NCBI GenBank assembly: GCA_028281765.1
Contig: JANQJF010000071.1
Span: forward strand, 1-64,000
Source: Planctomycetota bacterium
Lineage (GTDB): Bacteria; Planctomycetota; UBA1135; UBA2386
DNA: 64,000 nt
Direction of reading: 5' to 3'
In this document: piece by piece, positions 52,217 to 60,603 of the stretch
Layout of the letters: each line of letters begins with the position of its first letter
Numbering within the stretch: the stretch's first letter is position 1
Notes under the pieces: generated by a model
Database searches by the model: none
What the model was told of the DNA's origin: nothing
What the model saw: only the letters and a program-made list of their open reading frames with translations
Program-made: the position numbers and the translations under genes

Positions 52217-53287
52217 TCACTGCCAGTAGCCACGATCAGGAGCGTCGTAAACTCGCAGCATCCGCTCAGCGATCGTCCGCGGGTCGTGCCAGCGCTCGAC
52301 GAACGTGCGCGACCGCCGGCCGATGTCGGCGAGGCGTTCGGGGTTCTCGAGCAGCTCACCCACGATGTCGTGCACGTCGTCCGGCGTCGCGCGCACGATC
52401 GGCAGCTCCTCGGCCATCGCCTCCGGAATGAACCGCAGATCCTCCTCGCGCACGTAGGCTACGACCGGCTTGCCCATCGCCATCAGCTCGACCGCGAATG
52501 CGCCGTACCACCCGACGCGCAGCTGATCGATCACGAGGTCCGCGTCGCGGTACATCGCCATCGCTTCGTCGTGCGGCACGTTCTCGACGAGGCGGAAGTC
52601 GACGTCGCACTCCCGCTCGATCGACGCCATCGCCGCGAGCACGTCGTCCGTGCCCTTCACGAGTCGGTTCGTCGGCGCGTGCAGCACGGTCATCCGCCCG
52701 CTCGCCTTCGGCGGCCGAACCTCGACGTCCTGCGGCTTGACCGCGGCGTAGGGCACGAAGTCCGCGTCGGGGATCACGTGGAGCAAATCGGGATTGACCG
52801 CGAACACGCGGTGCGCGTGTTTGCGCACGAACTCGATGCGGCGCGCCTTCCGCGCGTCGTCGGCCGGGTTGCACAGTCCCGGCCCCTCACGATTCCCGCA
52901 GCACGAGATCGCGAAGTTTGCAGCGCAGTACGAATGCTGCCGCGCATCACAGCCCTGGAACGTGACGAACACCTTCTTGCCGAGCTTCCGCAGCAGCGGC
53001 AGGTCGACGCCGCGCCCACCGACCATCGGCAGGAACGTCTGGCCGAAGTTGAAGTGGAACACGTCGTAACGACGCACCGCCTTGCCGAAGAACCGCAGGC
53101 GGTGCGCGAGGTCTGACCACTTGCTGTCCGGCTTCGCGCCGAGGTCGATGTCTACCGGATAGCGCAGCCACGACCGCCGGAGCACCGCGACCTCGGAGTC
53201 GGCCTCGTGCGCACGCTCGCCGTGCGACAGCGCGACCGGATGCCCGCCGACGTCGGTCGGGAAGTGCAGAATGCGCGTGTCAGGCAT
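52217..53287 (-). CDS. Glycosyltransferase, GT-B fold, with Cys-rich insert
   Basis: 356 residues. C-terminal half is typical GT4-like (VLHAPTNRLVKGTDDVLAAM, then GAFAVELMAMGKPVVAYVRE with the conserved Glu). The N-terminal half has a Cys-rich segment (FQGCDARQHSYCAANFAISC then CGN...GLC) not usual in GT4 enzymes, possibly a metal or disulfide site. The start overlaps the upstream epimerase gene by eight bases. A similar Cys cluster occurs in the glycosyltransferase at 54.3 kb. Confidence 0.8.
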   Translation of the reverse strand: MPDTRILHFPTDVGGHPVALSHGERAHEADSEVAVLRRSWLRYPVDIDLGAKPDSKWSDLAHRLRFFGKAVRRYDVFHFNFGQTFLPMVGGRGVDLPLLRKLGKKVFVTFQGCDARQHSYCAANFAISCCGNREGPGLCNPADDARKARRIEFVRKHAHRVFAVNPDLLHVIPDADFVPYAAVKPQDVEVRPPKASGRMTVLHAPTNRLVKGTDDVLAAMASIERECDVDFRLVENVPHDEAMAMYRDADLVIDQLRVGWYGAFAVELMAMGKPVVAYVREEDLRFIPEAMAEELPIVRATPDDVHDIVGELLENPERLADIGRRSRTFVERWHDPRTIAERMLRVYDAPDRGYWQ

Positions 53288-54161
53288 CCAGTGTGCGGTC
53301 GATCGCCGCGCGGAACGGCGTGAAGTCGGGCGCCCCGAACGCCTGCAGGCGCGACACGTCGGCGATCAGGTCGAACACGCGCGCACGCCCCGAGTCCTCG
53401 AACACGGGCTCGACGCCGAGCTTGGCGCCAATCGCTTCGCCGACATCACGGATGCTGACCGGCTCCGGCGCCGCGACGTTGAGGACCTGTGGCACGTCTT
53501 CGCCGGCGACGCCGCGCCGACAGATGTCGGTCAGCGACGCGACGACGTCATCGACGTAGGTCAGCGAGATGCGGAGGCCACCCTTGTCGGCCGCGTCCTG
53601 CGGGTTCGCATCGATCGACATCGCCTCACCGCGCCGCACGCGACCGGTCAGCGCCGGCACGAGCATCGTCTGTTGGCCAGGACCAAACACGCCGAACAGC
53701 CGCACGCACACGATCCGCATGTCGTCGGGTAGCAGACGCAGCGCGTCCTCGGCCGTGATCTTGCTCAGGGCGTACGGGTCGTCGCGCCGAACGGGACTCG
53801 ACTCGTCGAGCGGCTCGAACGACGGGCCGTAGACGCTGCCGGTCGACGCGTAGACGAACACCTTCGCGCCCGCGTCGGCCGCGGCCTTCGCGGCACGCAG
53901 CCCGCCGACGACGTTGACGCCGAACAGGTGATCTCCCCGTTCGGCGAAGTCCCGGTAGTGCGGCGACTGCGACAGGTAGATCACCGCGTCCGCCGGATCG
54001 AGCGCTACCGCCTCGTTCAGCACGTCGAGCGTGCGGAACGAGTAGTCCGCCTTCGGATCGACGACGTCGAAACCGACCACCTCGTCGTCCGGCGAGAGGT
54101 GCATGGAATCACACAGATGACGGCCGACAAATCCGCCGGCTCCGAAAACAGCAACCTTCAC
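53280..54161 (-). CDS. NAD-dependent sugar epimerase/dehydratase
   Basis: 293 residues. Extended SDR features: NAD motif FGAGGFVG, VYASTGSVYGPS, the active-site YALSK (YxxxK) and LNVAAPEPVSIRDVGEA. It converts a nucleotide sugar, but the product cannot be named. Its stop region overlaps the next glycosyltransferase start, so they are co-translated. Confidence 0.85.
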   Translation of the reverse strand: MKVAVFGAGGFVGRHLCDSMHLSPDDEVVGFDVVDPKADYSFRTLDVLNEAVALDPADAVIYLSQSPHYRDFAERGDHLFGVNVVGGLRAAKAAADAGAKVFVYASTGSVYGPSFEPLDESSPVRRDDPYALSKITAEDALRLLPDDMRIVCVRLFGVFGPGQQTMLVPALTGRVRRGEAMSIDANPQDAADKGGLRISLTYVDDVVASLTDICRRGVAGEDVPQVLNVAAPEPVSIRDVGEAIGAKLGVEPVFEDSGRARVFDLIADVSRLQAFGAPDFTPFRAAIDRTLDA

Positions 54162-54250
54162 TCGAGCACTCCGGTCTGGGTTGACCTTCCGGCGGCCGCG
54201 CCAGCCGGGACGCGACCCAGCCTAGTCGCGCCACCCGCAAAAGACACGCG

Positions 54251-55408
54251 CTACGCGGCCCCGATCTCGGCGTAGACGCGGCCGAGCCGCTCCGCGAACG
54301 CCGCGATCGTGTGGTGGCGCTCGATGTAGCGGCGGCCCTGCTCGCCGAGGTCACGCACGCGCTGCCGGTCGCCCGCGAGCTCGCGCAAGCGCGCCGCGAT
54401 GGTCGCGGGCGCGACATCGACGATCGGGCACTCGTCCGGCGCGAGCAGGTACTCCTCCGGCTTGCGGATGAAGCACATCACCGCCTTGCCGAGCGCCATC
54501 GCCTCCTGGGCGAGGTACCCATGGAAGCCGATGATGCACTGGTCGAAGATCACGTCGGCGGAGCGGTAGAGCTCGAGCGCCTCTCGGTTGGGCACGCGTT
54601 CGACGAGCTGCAGGTCGATCTCGACGCCTTCTTCGCGTAGCCGCTCGACAGCCTCGAGCAGGTGACGGGTGCCTTTGAACTCGCGGTGGTTCGGCGCGTG
54701 GACGACGCGCAGCGGCGCCGCTGTGTCCGCCGCCGGATACACCGGCGCGTAGCGCGCGCCATCCTCGGCCTCGAGATCGACCGGCCAGAAGTACAGGTCG
54801 TTGCGGCTCCCGGGCGTGTATTCGGCCATGTCCCCCATCGCGAAGACGGCCGTCGCATCCTGCAGCGACGCCGCGTGGTTGCGCTGCTGCAGCGCGTCCT
54901 CACACACGCACGCGATGCCCGGCGCCGGACAGTCGACGCAGCAATGGAACTCCCCGAGCGCGCGCGTGCGCTCGACGGTGCGCACGTCCGCACCGTAGGT
55001 CCACAGGAACACCTGCTTGCCGAGCGAGCGAAGCAGCGGCAGCTCCTTCGGGTGGAAGCAATAGGCCTGCTCGGGCGGCAGCAGCCCGCGATCGCAGAAG
55101 AAGTGGAACCGGTCGTAGCGGAACACCGCCCACAAGAAGACGACGTACGGCACGAACAGCCCGACGAGCGGCATGCGCACCCACTTCGACAGGTCGTAAC
55201 GAAACTGCTGCGTGATGAAGTAGGTCTCGTAGACGAGCGTGTCGGCGCGCTCGACCATCTGCTCCTCGGCGCGCGCCTGCATCACGAAGTTGATGATCGG
55301 CGAGCCGGCCCAGAGGCTCCGCACGCGCGCACGGCGTCGCCGCAGTCGACTCAGCTGAGCGACTACGCGCACGACCCCGAACACGGCCGCACGCAGGAGC
55401 GCCTTCAC
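54251..55408 (-). CDS. Glycosyltransferase, GT-B fold, with N-terminal hydrophobic segment
   Basis: 385 residues from GTG 55408, whose bases overlap the asparagine-synthase stop (GTGA). A hydrophobic stretch (MPLVGLFVPYVVFLWAVF) may attach it to the membrane. The middle has a Cys cluster (FHCCVDCPAPGIACVCEDAL). The donor-binding half has VVHAPNHREFKGTRHLLEAV and GYLAQEAMALGKAVMCFIRK, closely parallel to the glycosyltransferase at 52.2 kb, so the two are paralogues. Confidence 0.8.
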   Translation of the reverse strand: MKALLRAAVFGVVRVVAQLSRLRRRRARVRSLWAGSPIINFVMQARAEEQMVERADTLVYETYFITQQFRYDLSKWVRMPLVGLFVPYVVFLWAVFRYDRFHFFCDRGLLPPEQAYCFHPKELPLLRSLGKQVFLWTYGADVRTVERTRALGEFHCCVDCPAPGIACVCEDALQQRNHAASLQDATAVFAMGDMAEYTPGSRNDLYFWPVDLEAEDGARYAPVYPAADTAAPLRVVHAPNHREFKGTRHLLEAVERLREEGVEIDLQLVERVPNREALELYRSADVIFDQCIIGFHGYLAQEAMALGKAVMCFIRKPEEYLLAPDECPIVDVAPATIAARLRELAGDRQRVRDLGEQGRRYIERHHTIAAFAERLGRVYAEIGAA

Positions 55409-57462
55409 CGCAGCGTGTCGCGCGCGGGTAGCTGATACGCCTCGCTCGCGCGCGGCGACTCGCCGGTCGACGCCTCGTCGGCGAAGTGGCGCTGGATCCA
55501 CTCGACGCTGAGCAGCGACCACACGAGCAGGCGGTGGTTGCGGCGACCGTCGAAGTGCTCGTCGAGCTTGGCCTTGACGAACTCGGCGTCGAACCACGGC
55601 CGCTCGAGCGTGCGCTTGTCGAGCAGGATCTCCTTGATGTAGTCCATCGAAGGACCGCGGTACCAGTTCTCGTCGGGCGGCGAGAAGCCCTGCTTCTGCT
55701 GGTGCAAGAACTCGCGCGGCAGCAGGTCCTCCATCGCGCGCCGCAGGCACAGCTTGCCCTCGGACGACTCGATGTGGTCGTTGCCCGAGTTGACGAGCTT
55801 GTCGAGGTGCAGCTTGGCCGACGACGGGATGCGCCACGCCAGGTCCGCGAGGTCGTTGTCGAGGAACGGCACGCGGCTCTCCATGCTGTGCGCCATCGAG
55901 ATCTTGTCCTCGGTGACGAGCAGGCCGTTGAGGAACGTCTCGAATTCGAAGTGAAGCGCGCGCTGGAGCCCGTTCTCGGCGTCCGACAGGTCGGGGTGCC
56001 GCTCGGGCGCGCGGGATAGCACGCCTTCGAGGCTGCGCCGCGGCGCGTCGAGGCAGCGGCGCAGGTCGGGCGCGAACAGCCCCGTCAGCTCACCGGCCGG
56101 CAGCAGGCGGTGCCAGTAGCCGTAGTACTTCTTCGCGAACTCTTCGTCGCTGAGACCCTGCAGCGCCGGTCGGTAGCGCCACGGGTAGCCCGCGAACAGC
56201 TCGTCACCACCGGTGCCCGCGAGGCAAACCTTGACGAAGCGACTCGCGAGCTTCGCGACGTACCACACCTGATGGCACATCCCGACGCGCGGGTCGTCCA
56301 TGTGCCACGTGATCTTGTCCATCGCCGCAGGCATGTCGCCCGCGTGCAGCACGACGTCGTAGTGCTCGGTCTGCAGCAGATACGACAGCCGCTCCGCGTC
56401 GCGCCGCTCGTCGAAGCCCTGCTCGATGCCGTTGACGTTCGTCAGGTCGAAACCACCCGTGAAGGTGTGCATGCGCGGGATCGCGCGGCCGGCGACCGCG
56501 ACGATCGAACCGCTGTCCATGCCGCCCGACAGGTACGAGCCGACCGCGACGTCACTGATCAGCTGCCGCTCGACGGCCTGCTTGAACGCGTCGACGATCT
56601 GCTCCGACAGCGCGACCGGATCCTCGCCGAGCTTCGGGTCGACGCTCGGGAAGCCTGCGAAGAAGCGCTTCTTCTCGACCTTGCCACCGAGCGACGGTCG
56701 CACGCGCAGCATGTGCCCGGGCTCGAGCAGCCGCACCGACTGCCACACCGTCGAGTCCCCGTAAAGGTTTTGGAACGTCAGGTATTCGACGAGCGATTCG
56801 GCCTCGATCGCGGCCTCGAGCGTGCCGCTGCGGAAGAGCGCCTTCACCTCGGACGCGAAGACGAGCTGCCCGTCGCGGTGCGCGTAGTAGAGCGGCTTGA
56901 CGCCGAAGCGATCGCGCGCGAGCACGAGCTCGTTGTCGAGGCGATCGTAGATCGCCAGCGCGAACATGCCGTTGAGCATCGACAGGCTCGCTTCGCCGAA
57001 CTCTTCCCAGAGGTAGAGCAGGACCTCGGTGTCGCTGCGCGTGTCGAACGTGTAGCCGCGCTCCTGCAGCGTCGCCCGCAGCTCCTTGAAGTTGTAGATC
57101 TCGCCGTTGTAGACGATCCAGTAGCGCTGGTCCGACGTCGCCATCGGCTGGTGACCCTTGTGGGTCAGATCCAGGATCGACAGTCGACGGTGTCCGAGCG
57201 CGACCCAGAAGTCTTGGCGCTCGAGCTCGCGACGGCAGTACTCGCCGTGGAACGCCGGCAGGTGCTCATTGATGTGCCGAAAGCGCGGATCGACGAACGC
57301 GTGCCATACGCCGCCGCGGCCGCGGTCGCCGCGGCCCGGCTTGAAGAACGCGTAGCCGGCATCGTCGGGGCCACGGTGTGCGATCGCGTCGCACATGTGC
57401 TTGATGGCGCCCTCGAAGATCGGACGACTGCCCAGACGAACGATGCCAGCGATGCCGCACAT
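55405..57462 (-). CDS. AsnB-like glutamine-dependent amidotransferase (second copy)
   Basis: 685 residues, with Cys2 (MCGIAGIVRL), YNGEIYNFKELR, the PP-loop SGGMDS and LAGTGGDELFAGYPW. It is larger than the first copy because of an insert near residues 45-80 (FFKPGRGDRGRGGVWHAFVD) and a longer C-terminus. It shares the locus with sugar genes and is coupled to the downstream glycosyltransferase by a four-base overlap, so amidation of a sugar residue or glycan is more likely than asparagine synthesis (inference). Confidence 0.87.
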   Translation of the reverse strand: MCGIAGIVRLGSRPIFEGAIKHMCDAIAHRGPDDAGYAFFKPGRGDRGRGGVWHAFVDPRFRHINEHLPAFHGEYCRRELERQDFWVALGHRRLSILDLTHKGHQPMATSDQRYWIVYNGEIYNFKELRATLQERGYTFDTRSDTEVLLYLWEEFGEASLSMLNGMFALAIYDRLDNELVLARDRFGVKPLYYAHRDGQLVFASEVKALFRSGTLEAAIEAESLVEYLTFQNLYGDSTVWQSVRLLEPGHMLRVRPSLGGKVEKKRFFAGFPSVDPKLGEDPVALSEQIVDAFKQAVERQLISDVAVGSYLSGGMDSGSIVAVAGRAIPRMHTFTGGFDLTNVNGIEQGFDERRDAERLSYLLQTEHYDVVLHAGDMPAAMDKITWHMDDPRVGMCHQVWYVAKLASRFVKVCLAGTGGDELFAGYPWRYRPALQGLSDEEFAKKYYGYWHRLLPAGELTGLFAPDLRRCLDAPRRSLEGVLSRAPERHPDLSDAENGLQRALHFEFETFLNGLLVTEDKISMAHSMESRVPFLDNDLADLAWRIPSSAKLHLDKLVNSGNDHIESSEGKLCLRRAMEDLLPREFLHQQKQGFSPPDENWYRGPSMDYIKEILLDKRTLERPWFDAEFVKAKLDEHFDGRRNHRLLVWSLLSVEWIQRHFADEASTGESPRASEAYQLPARDTLR

Positions 57463-57486
57463 GATCGGAACTCAGCGCGGATGCGC

Positions 57487-58491
57487 TTACGCGTTCGTGA
57501 CGCCGCCGATCGCCATCGCCTTCTCGGCGAGCGCATCGCGGTCCTTGCGACGCCATTCGATCAGGCTGCGCATGCCGTCCTCGAGATCGATCGTCCAATC
57601 GAAGCCGAGGTCGTCCTTCGCGAGCTTTGGGCAACCGATGCGGTTCGTGACGAACGTCTGGCCGGCTTCCTTGTACTCGATGCCGAGATCGCTGTCCGAC
57701 AGGCGCAGCAGCAGCTCGGTCAGCTCCTTGATCGAGGTGCCGATGCCGCGGCCGACGTTGTAGCACTTGCCCGACGCTTCGGCCTGCATCGCGAGCACGT
57801 TGCTGCGCGCAACGTCGGTCACGTGGATGAAGTCGTACTGCTGGCTGCCGTCCCCGAACACGAGCGGCTTCTCGCCGTGCTCGATGCGGTCGAGGATCTT
57901 GTGCATGACCGCGATGTAGGCGCCCTTGTAGTCCTGCCGCGGACCGTAGACGTTCATGTAGCGCAGGCCGCACCAGCTCAGGTCGTAGCGGACGCCGAGG
58001 CTCTTGAAGAAGTGCTCACCCGCGATCTTGGTCGCGCCGTAGAACGTGTCGTTGTTGTAGACGTGGTCCTCGGTCATCGGGATCTCGACGGCGTTGCCGT
58101 AGACCGACGCCGACGACGAGTAGACGACCCGCTTCACACCCTGGTTGATCGCGGCCATCGCGACGTTGAAGGTGCCGCGAACGTTCGTCTCGAACGCGGT
58201 CTCGGGATACTCGTGGCACTGCAGCAGCCAGAGCGCGGCCAGGTGGAACACGCCGTCGACGCCCTCCATCGCCTTCTCGAGAATGTCGCGCTGCATGATG
58301 TCGCCACCGTGCGGCGAGATCTTGACGCGCGGATCCTTCATCGCCTCGGCGATGTTGCGCATCGAGCCACGGCAGAAGTTGTCGTAGACGATGACCTCAC
58401 CGACGTCGGTCTCGAGGAGCTGGTCGATGACGTGGCTACCGATGAGTCCGCCACCACCGATGACGAGGAGTTTCTTACCGCTGAGATTCAC
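57487..58491 (-). CDS. NAD-dependent UDP-sugar epimerase/decarboxylase-like protein
   Basis: 334 residues from GTG 58491. NAD motif LLVIGGGGLIGSHVID, VVYSSSASVYGNAVE, active site YGATK (YxxxK) and YNVGRGIGTSIKELTELL place it in the extended SDR group with UDP-glucose 4-epimerase and UDP-glucuronate decarboxylase. It is first in a minus-strand group with the second AsnB-like gene (24 bases downstream). The long frame up to 58911 has no coding features. Confidence 0.87.
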   Translation of the reverse strand: MNLSGKKLLVIGGGGLIGSHVIDQLLETDVGEVIVYDNFCRGSMRNIAEAMKDPRVKISPHGGDIMQRDILEKAMEGVDGVFHLAALWLLQCHEYPETAFETNVRGTFNVAMAAINQGVKRVVYSSSASVYGNAVEIPMTEDHVYNNDTFYGATKIAGEHFFKSLGVRYDLSWCGLRYMNVYGPRQDYKGAYIAVMHKILDRIEHGEKPLVFGDGSQQYDFIHVTDVARSNVLAMQAEASGKCYNVGRGIGTSIKELTELLLRLSDSDLGIEYKEAGQTFVTNRIGCPKLAKDDLGFDWTIDLEDGMRSLIEWRRKDRDALAEKAMAIGGVTNA

Positions 58492-58708
58492 GTGTGTTCT
58501 CGGGCGAGGCCCGCCGGAGGGGCGATGCCTCTGAGTCAGGATGGAACCGGTGAATCTACCGGCGGTCGGGATGGGAGTAAAGAAAGCGAACTCGCGGAGA
58601 AGCGCCGGAACGACGCGGGTGACGCGTTTCCCAAAATGCCCGTGACACGGGGGAAGCGCTGCCGGTACCCACGACGACCGCCGCGCGATAGCCTGGAGAG
58701 GACGCACG

Positions 58709-59872
58709 ATGAGCAGCCGCATCCATTCGTCGATCCGCCCCGCCGCCAGCTCGGCCCTGCTCCTGCTGGTGCTCGGCTGCAGCGGCAAGAGCGGCGGCTC
58801 GACGATCATCGAGCCGCCGGAGCCGCCGACGACGCCGAGCCCGGCGCCGACCCCCGCGGACCCGGTCGAACCGGCCCTCCCGCGACTCTTCGCCGAGTTC
58901 GTGGATCGCAACGTCTTCCCGGTCGCGGATCACACGCGCCCGCGACACCTCGACGCGATCCGCACGGTGGGGTTCGCGGACCTCGACGGAGACGGCGATC
59001 TGGACGCGATCGGGCCGGACTTCGTCTGGATCCAGACCGCGCCGGCCCGGTTCGTCGACGAGTCGACGGTCCGTCTGTTTCCGCGCGCCGAGCCGAACGT
59101 GCTCAACTACGCCATGAAACGGCCCGTAGTCCTCGACATCGACGGCGATGGCGACCTGGACTTCTTCACCGGGGCGCACGACCCGAGCCGCCTCTACGTC
59201 AACAACGGCGCCGGTGTGTTCACCGACCAGACCGAGACGCTGGCGCCGCCGCTGCCTGCGGAAACCACACCCGTCGCCGCTGCTGACGTCGATGTCGATG
59301 GGGACCTCGACGTCATCGCCGCCCGCGACTTCGTGCCAGCCGAGCTGCTGCTGAACGACGGGTTCGGTCGGTTCGTGTCCGCCGCCGGGCTCCCGACCAC
59401 CGAGGCGTTCCAGGAAGGCCGGATCGTCGCCGTGCTTCCGTTCGCTGCTAACGGCGACAGCGCACCCGACCTGTACGTCGCTCGCGAATCGTTCTACGCG
59501 GAGGACCCGCCGATCTTCTTCGAGGGCCGCAACGACATCTTCGTCAATGATGGCACCGGGTCGTTCACACCGATCCTGAACGTCTCGGGACCCGACCGGC
59601 CGGTCGCCGCGGACTTCGATGGGACGTTGGCACAGCCCGTACTCTCCTCCCTGGCCTGGAACGGCGTCGGATTCGGCGACTTCGATGCGAACGGCCACGT
59701 CGACATCGTCATCGGCAATCGAGTCGTGTTCGCGAATCCCGGTGGCGGCTGGGATGGCAATCCGTCGATCATCTCCCTCGCATCGTGTTCTTCGGCGGCG
59801 ACCCGGAGGCCGCCTCCACGCGCAACTGCGTCGTCCTGGAGAACGACGGCACGGGCGTGTTCACCGATGTGA
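58709..59872 (+). CDS. FG-GAP/VCBS-repeat lipoprotein, N-terminal part (frameshifted)
   Basis: The lipobox is VLGC (SSALLLLVLGCSGKS), followed by a Pro/Thr linker. FG-GAP repeats follow with calcium-binding cores such as DLDGDGDLDA, DIDGDGDLDF, DVDVDGDLDV and DFDANGHVDI, so a beta-propeller on the surface is expected. True coding ends near 59764: the last 35 residues (SCSSAATRRPPPRATASSWR) are out-of-frame noise, and the repeat continues in the frame of the next entry. GGAGAGGA is a good Shine-Dalgarno. Confidence 0.75.
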   Translation: MSSRIHSSIRPAASSALLLLVLGCSGKSGGSTIIEPPEPPTTPSPAPTPADPVEPALPRLFAEFVDRNVFPVADHTRPRHLDAIRTVGFADLDGDGDLDAIGPDFVWIQTAPARFVDESTVRLFPRAEPNVLNYAMKRPVVLDIDGDGDLDFFTGAHDPSRLYVNNGAGVFTDQTETLAPPLPAETTPVAAADVDVDGDLDVIAARDFVPAELLLNDGFGRFVSAAGLPTTEAFQEGRIVAVLPFAANGDSAPDLYVARESFYAEDPPIFFEGRNDIFVNDGTGSFTPILNVSGPDRPVAADFDGTLAQPVLSSLAWNGVGFGDFDANGHVDIVIGNRVVFANPGGGWDGNPSIISLASCSSAATRRPPPRATASSWRTTARACSPM

Positions 59873-60501
59873 CAGACACCGTGCTCCCGATCGGCGCGAA
59901 CGAACGCGCGACGTTCGAGCTGCGTGACATGGACTTCGACGGAGACCTCGACCTCGTGCAACTCGACGGTGGCACTCTGTTCTTGCATGAGAACGTCGGG
60001 GGAGTCTTTGCCAATGATCTCGGCCAAGAGGTCGCTGACAATTCGGAGGGCGCGTTCCTCATCGAAGACTTCGACGCGGACGGCGACTGGGACCTCGTGG
60101 TCCACGACGGGGAACGCACGCGCTTTCTCCGCAGCCTGGTCCGCCAGCTCCGCGCACCGCTTCCCCCCGTCCTCGGGCGCAACTACGAGATCGAAGTCCG
60201 CGTCCACCACACGCTCGCCCAAGGCACCGAAACCGTGCTCCCGATGCTCGCGTTCGGCGAGGTCAGACCACCGGTCCACCTCAGCCCGCTCGGCGCGTTC
60301 CGCCTCGCCGGACACCCGACGGTGCCGCTCTCGAAGTTCGCAATCGATCCCGCAAGCGGCAAGGGCTCGACGACGATCGTGATCCCGGACTCTCCCGAGC
60401 TGGCCGACATCCCGTTCGTGCTGCAGGCGGTCGTGCAGCACGACGCCGACCCGGCGACGTGGCGGCTGACCCACGCGGTGCCGGAGCGGGTGGTCCGATG
60501 A
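59785..60501 (+). CDS. FG-GAP/VCBS-repeat lipoprotein, C-terminal part (frameshifted)
   Basis: 238 codons in the frame shifted by one lost base relative to the upstream part. It continues the propeller (DMDFDGDLDLV, DFDADGDWDLV) and ends with the exported beta module (LGRNYEIEVRVHHTL... ADIPFVLQAVVQHD). The in-frame sequence SVDHLPRIVFFGGD just before 59785 shows that the single-base indel lies between about 59756 and 59764. It is either a true pseudogene or a sequencing error; no slippery site is present. Confidence 0.7.
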   Translation: MFFGGDPEAASTRNCVVLENDGTGVFTDVTDTVLPIGANERATFELRDMDFDGDLDLVQLDGGTLFLHENVGGVFANDLGQEVADNSEGAFLIEDFDADGDWDLVVHDGERTRFLRSLVRQLRAPLPPVLGRNYEIEVRVHHTLAQGTETVLPMLAFGEVRPPVHLSPLGAFRLAGHPTVPLSKFAIDPASGKGSTTIVIPDSPELADIPFVLQAVVQHDADPATWRLTHAVPERVVR

Positions 60502-60590
60502 ACGGCGGACACTCACTGGCCGTCGAATCAAGTGACTTGGCGACGGCCGAGCGCCCTCAGCGAAGTCGTGCTCAACTGGCGCGCGGATCG

Positions 60591-60596
60591 TAGACT
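60591..60596 (+). promoter_or_regulatory. Candidate -10 box TAGACT, leaderless start
   Basis: TAGACT ends seven bases before the GTG of the LhgO gene, with no Shine-Dalgarno between. Confidence 0.4.
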
Positions 60597-60603
60597 CGCG
60601 CGC

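Noticed and set aside
56110-59286. 1058-codon plus-strand ORF
   Set aside because: It is the complement shadow of the second AsnB-like and epimerase genes. The real FG-GAP gene uses another frame from 58709.
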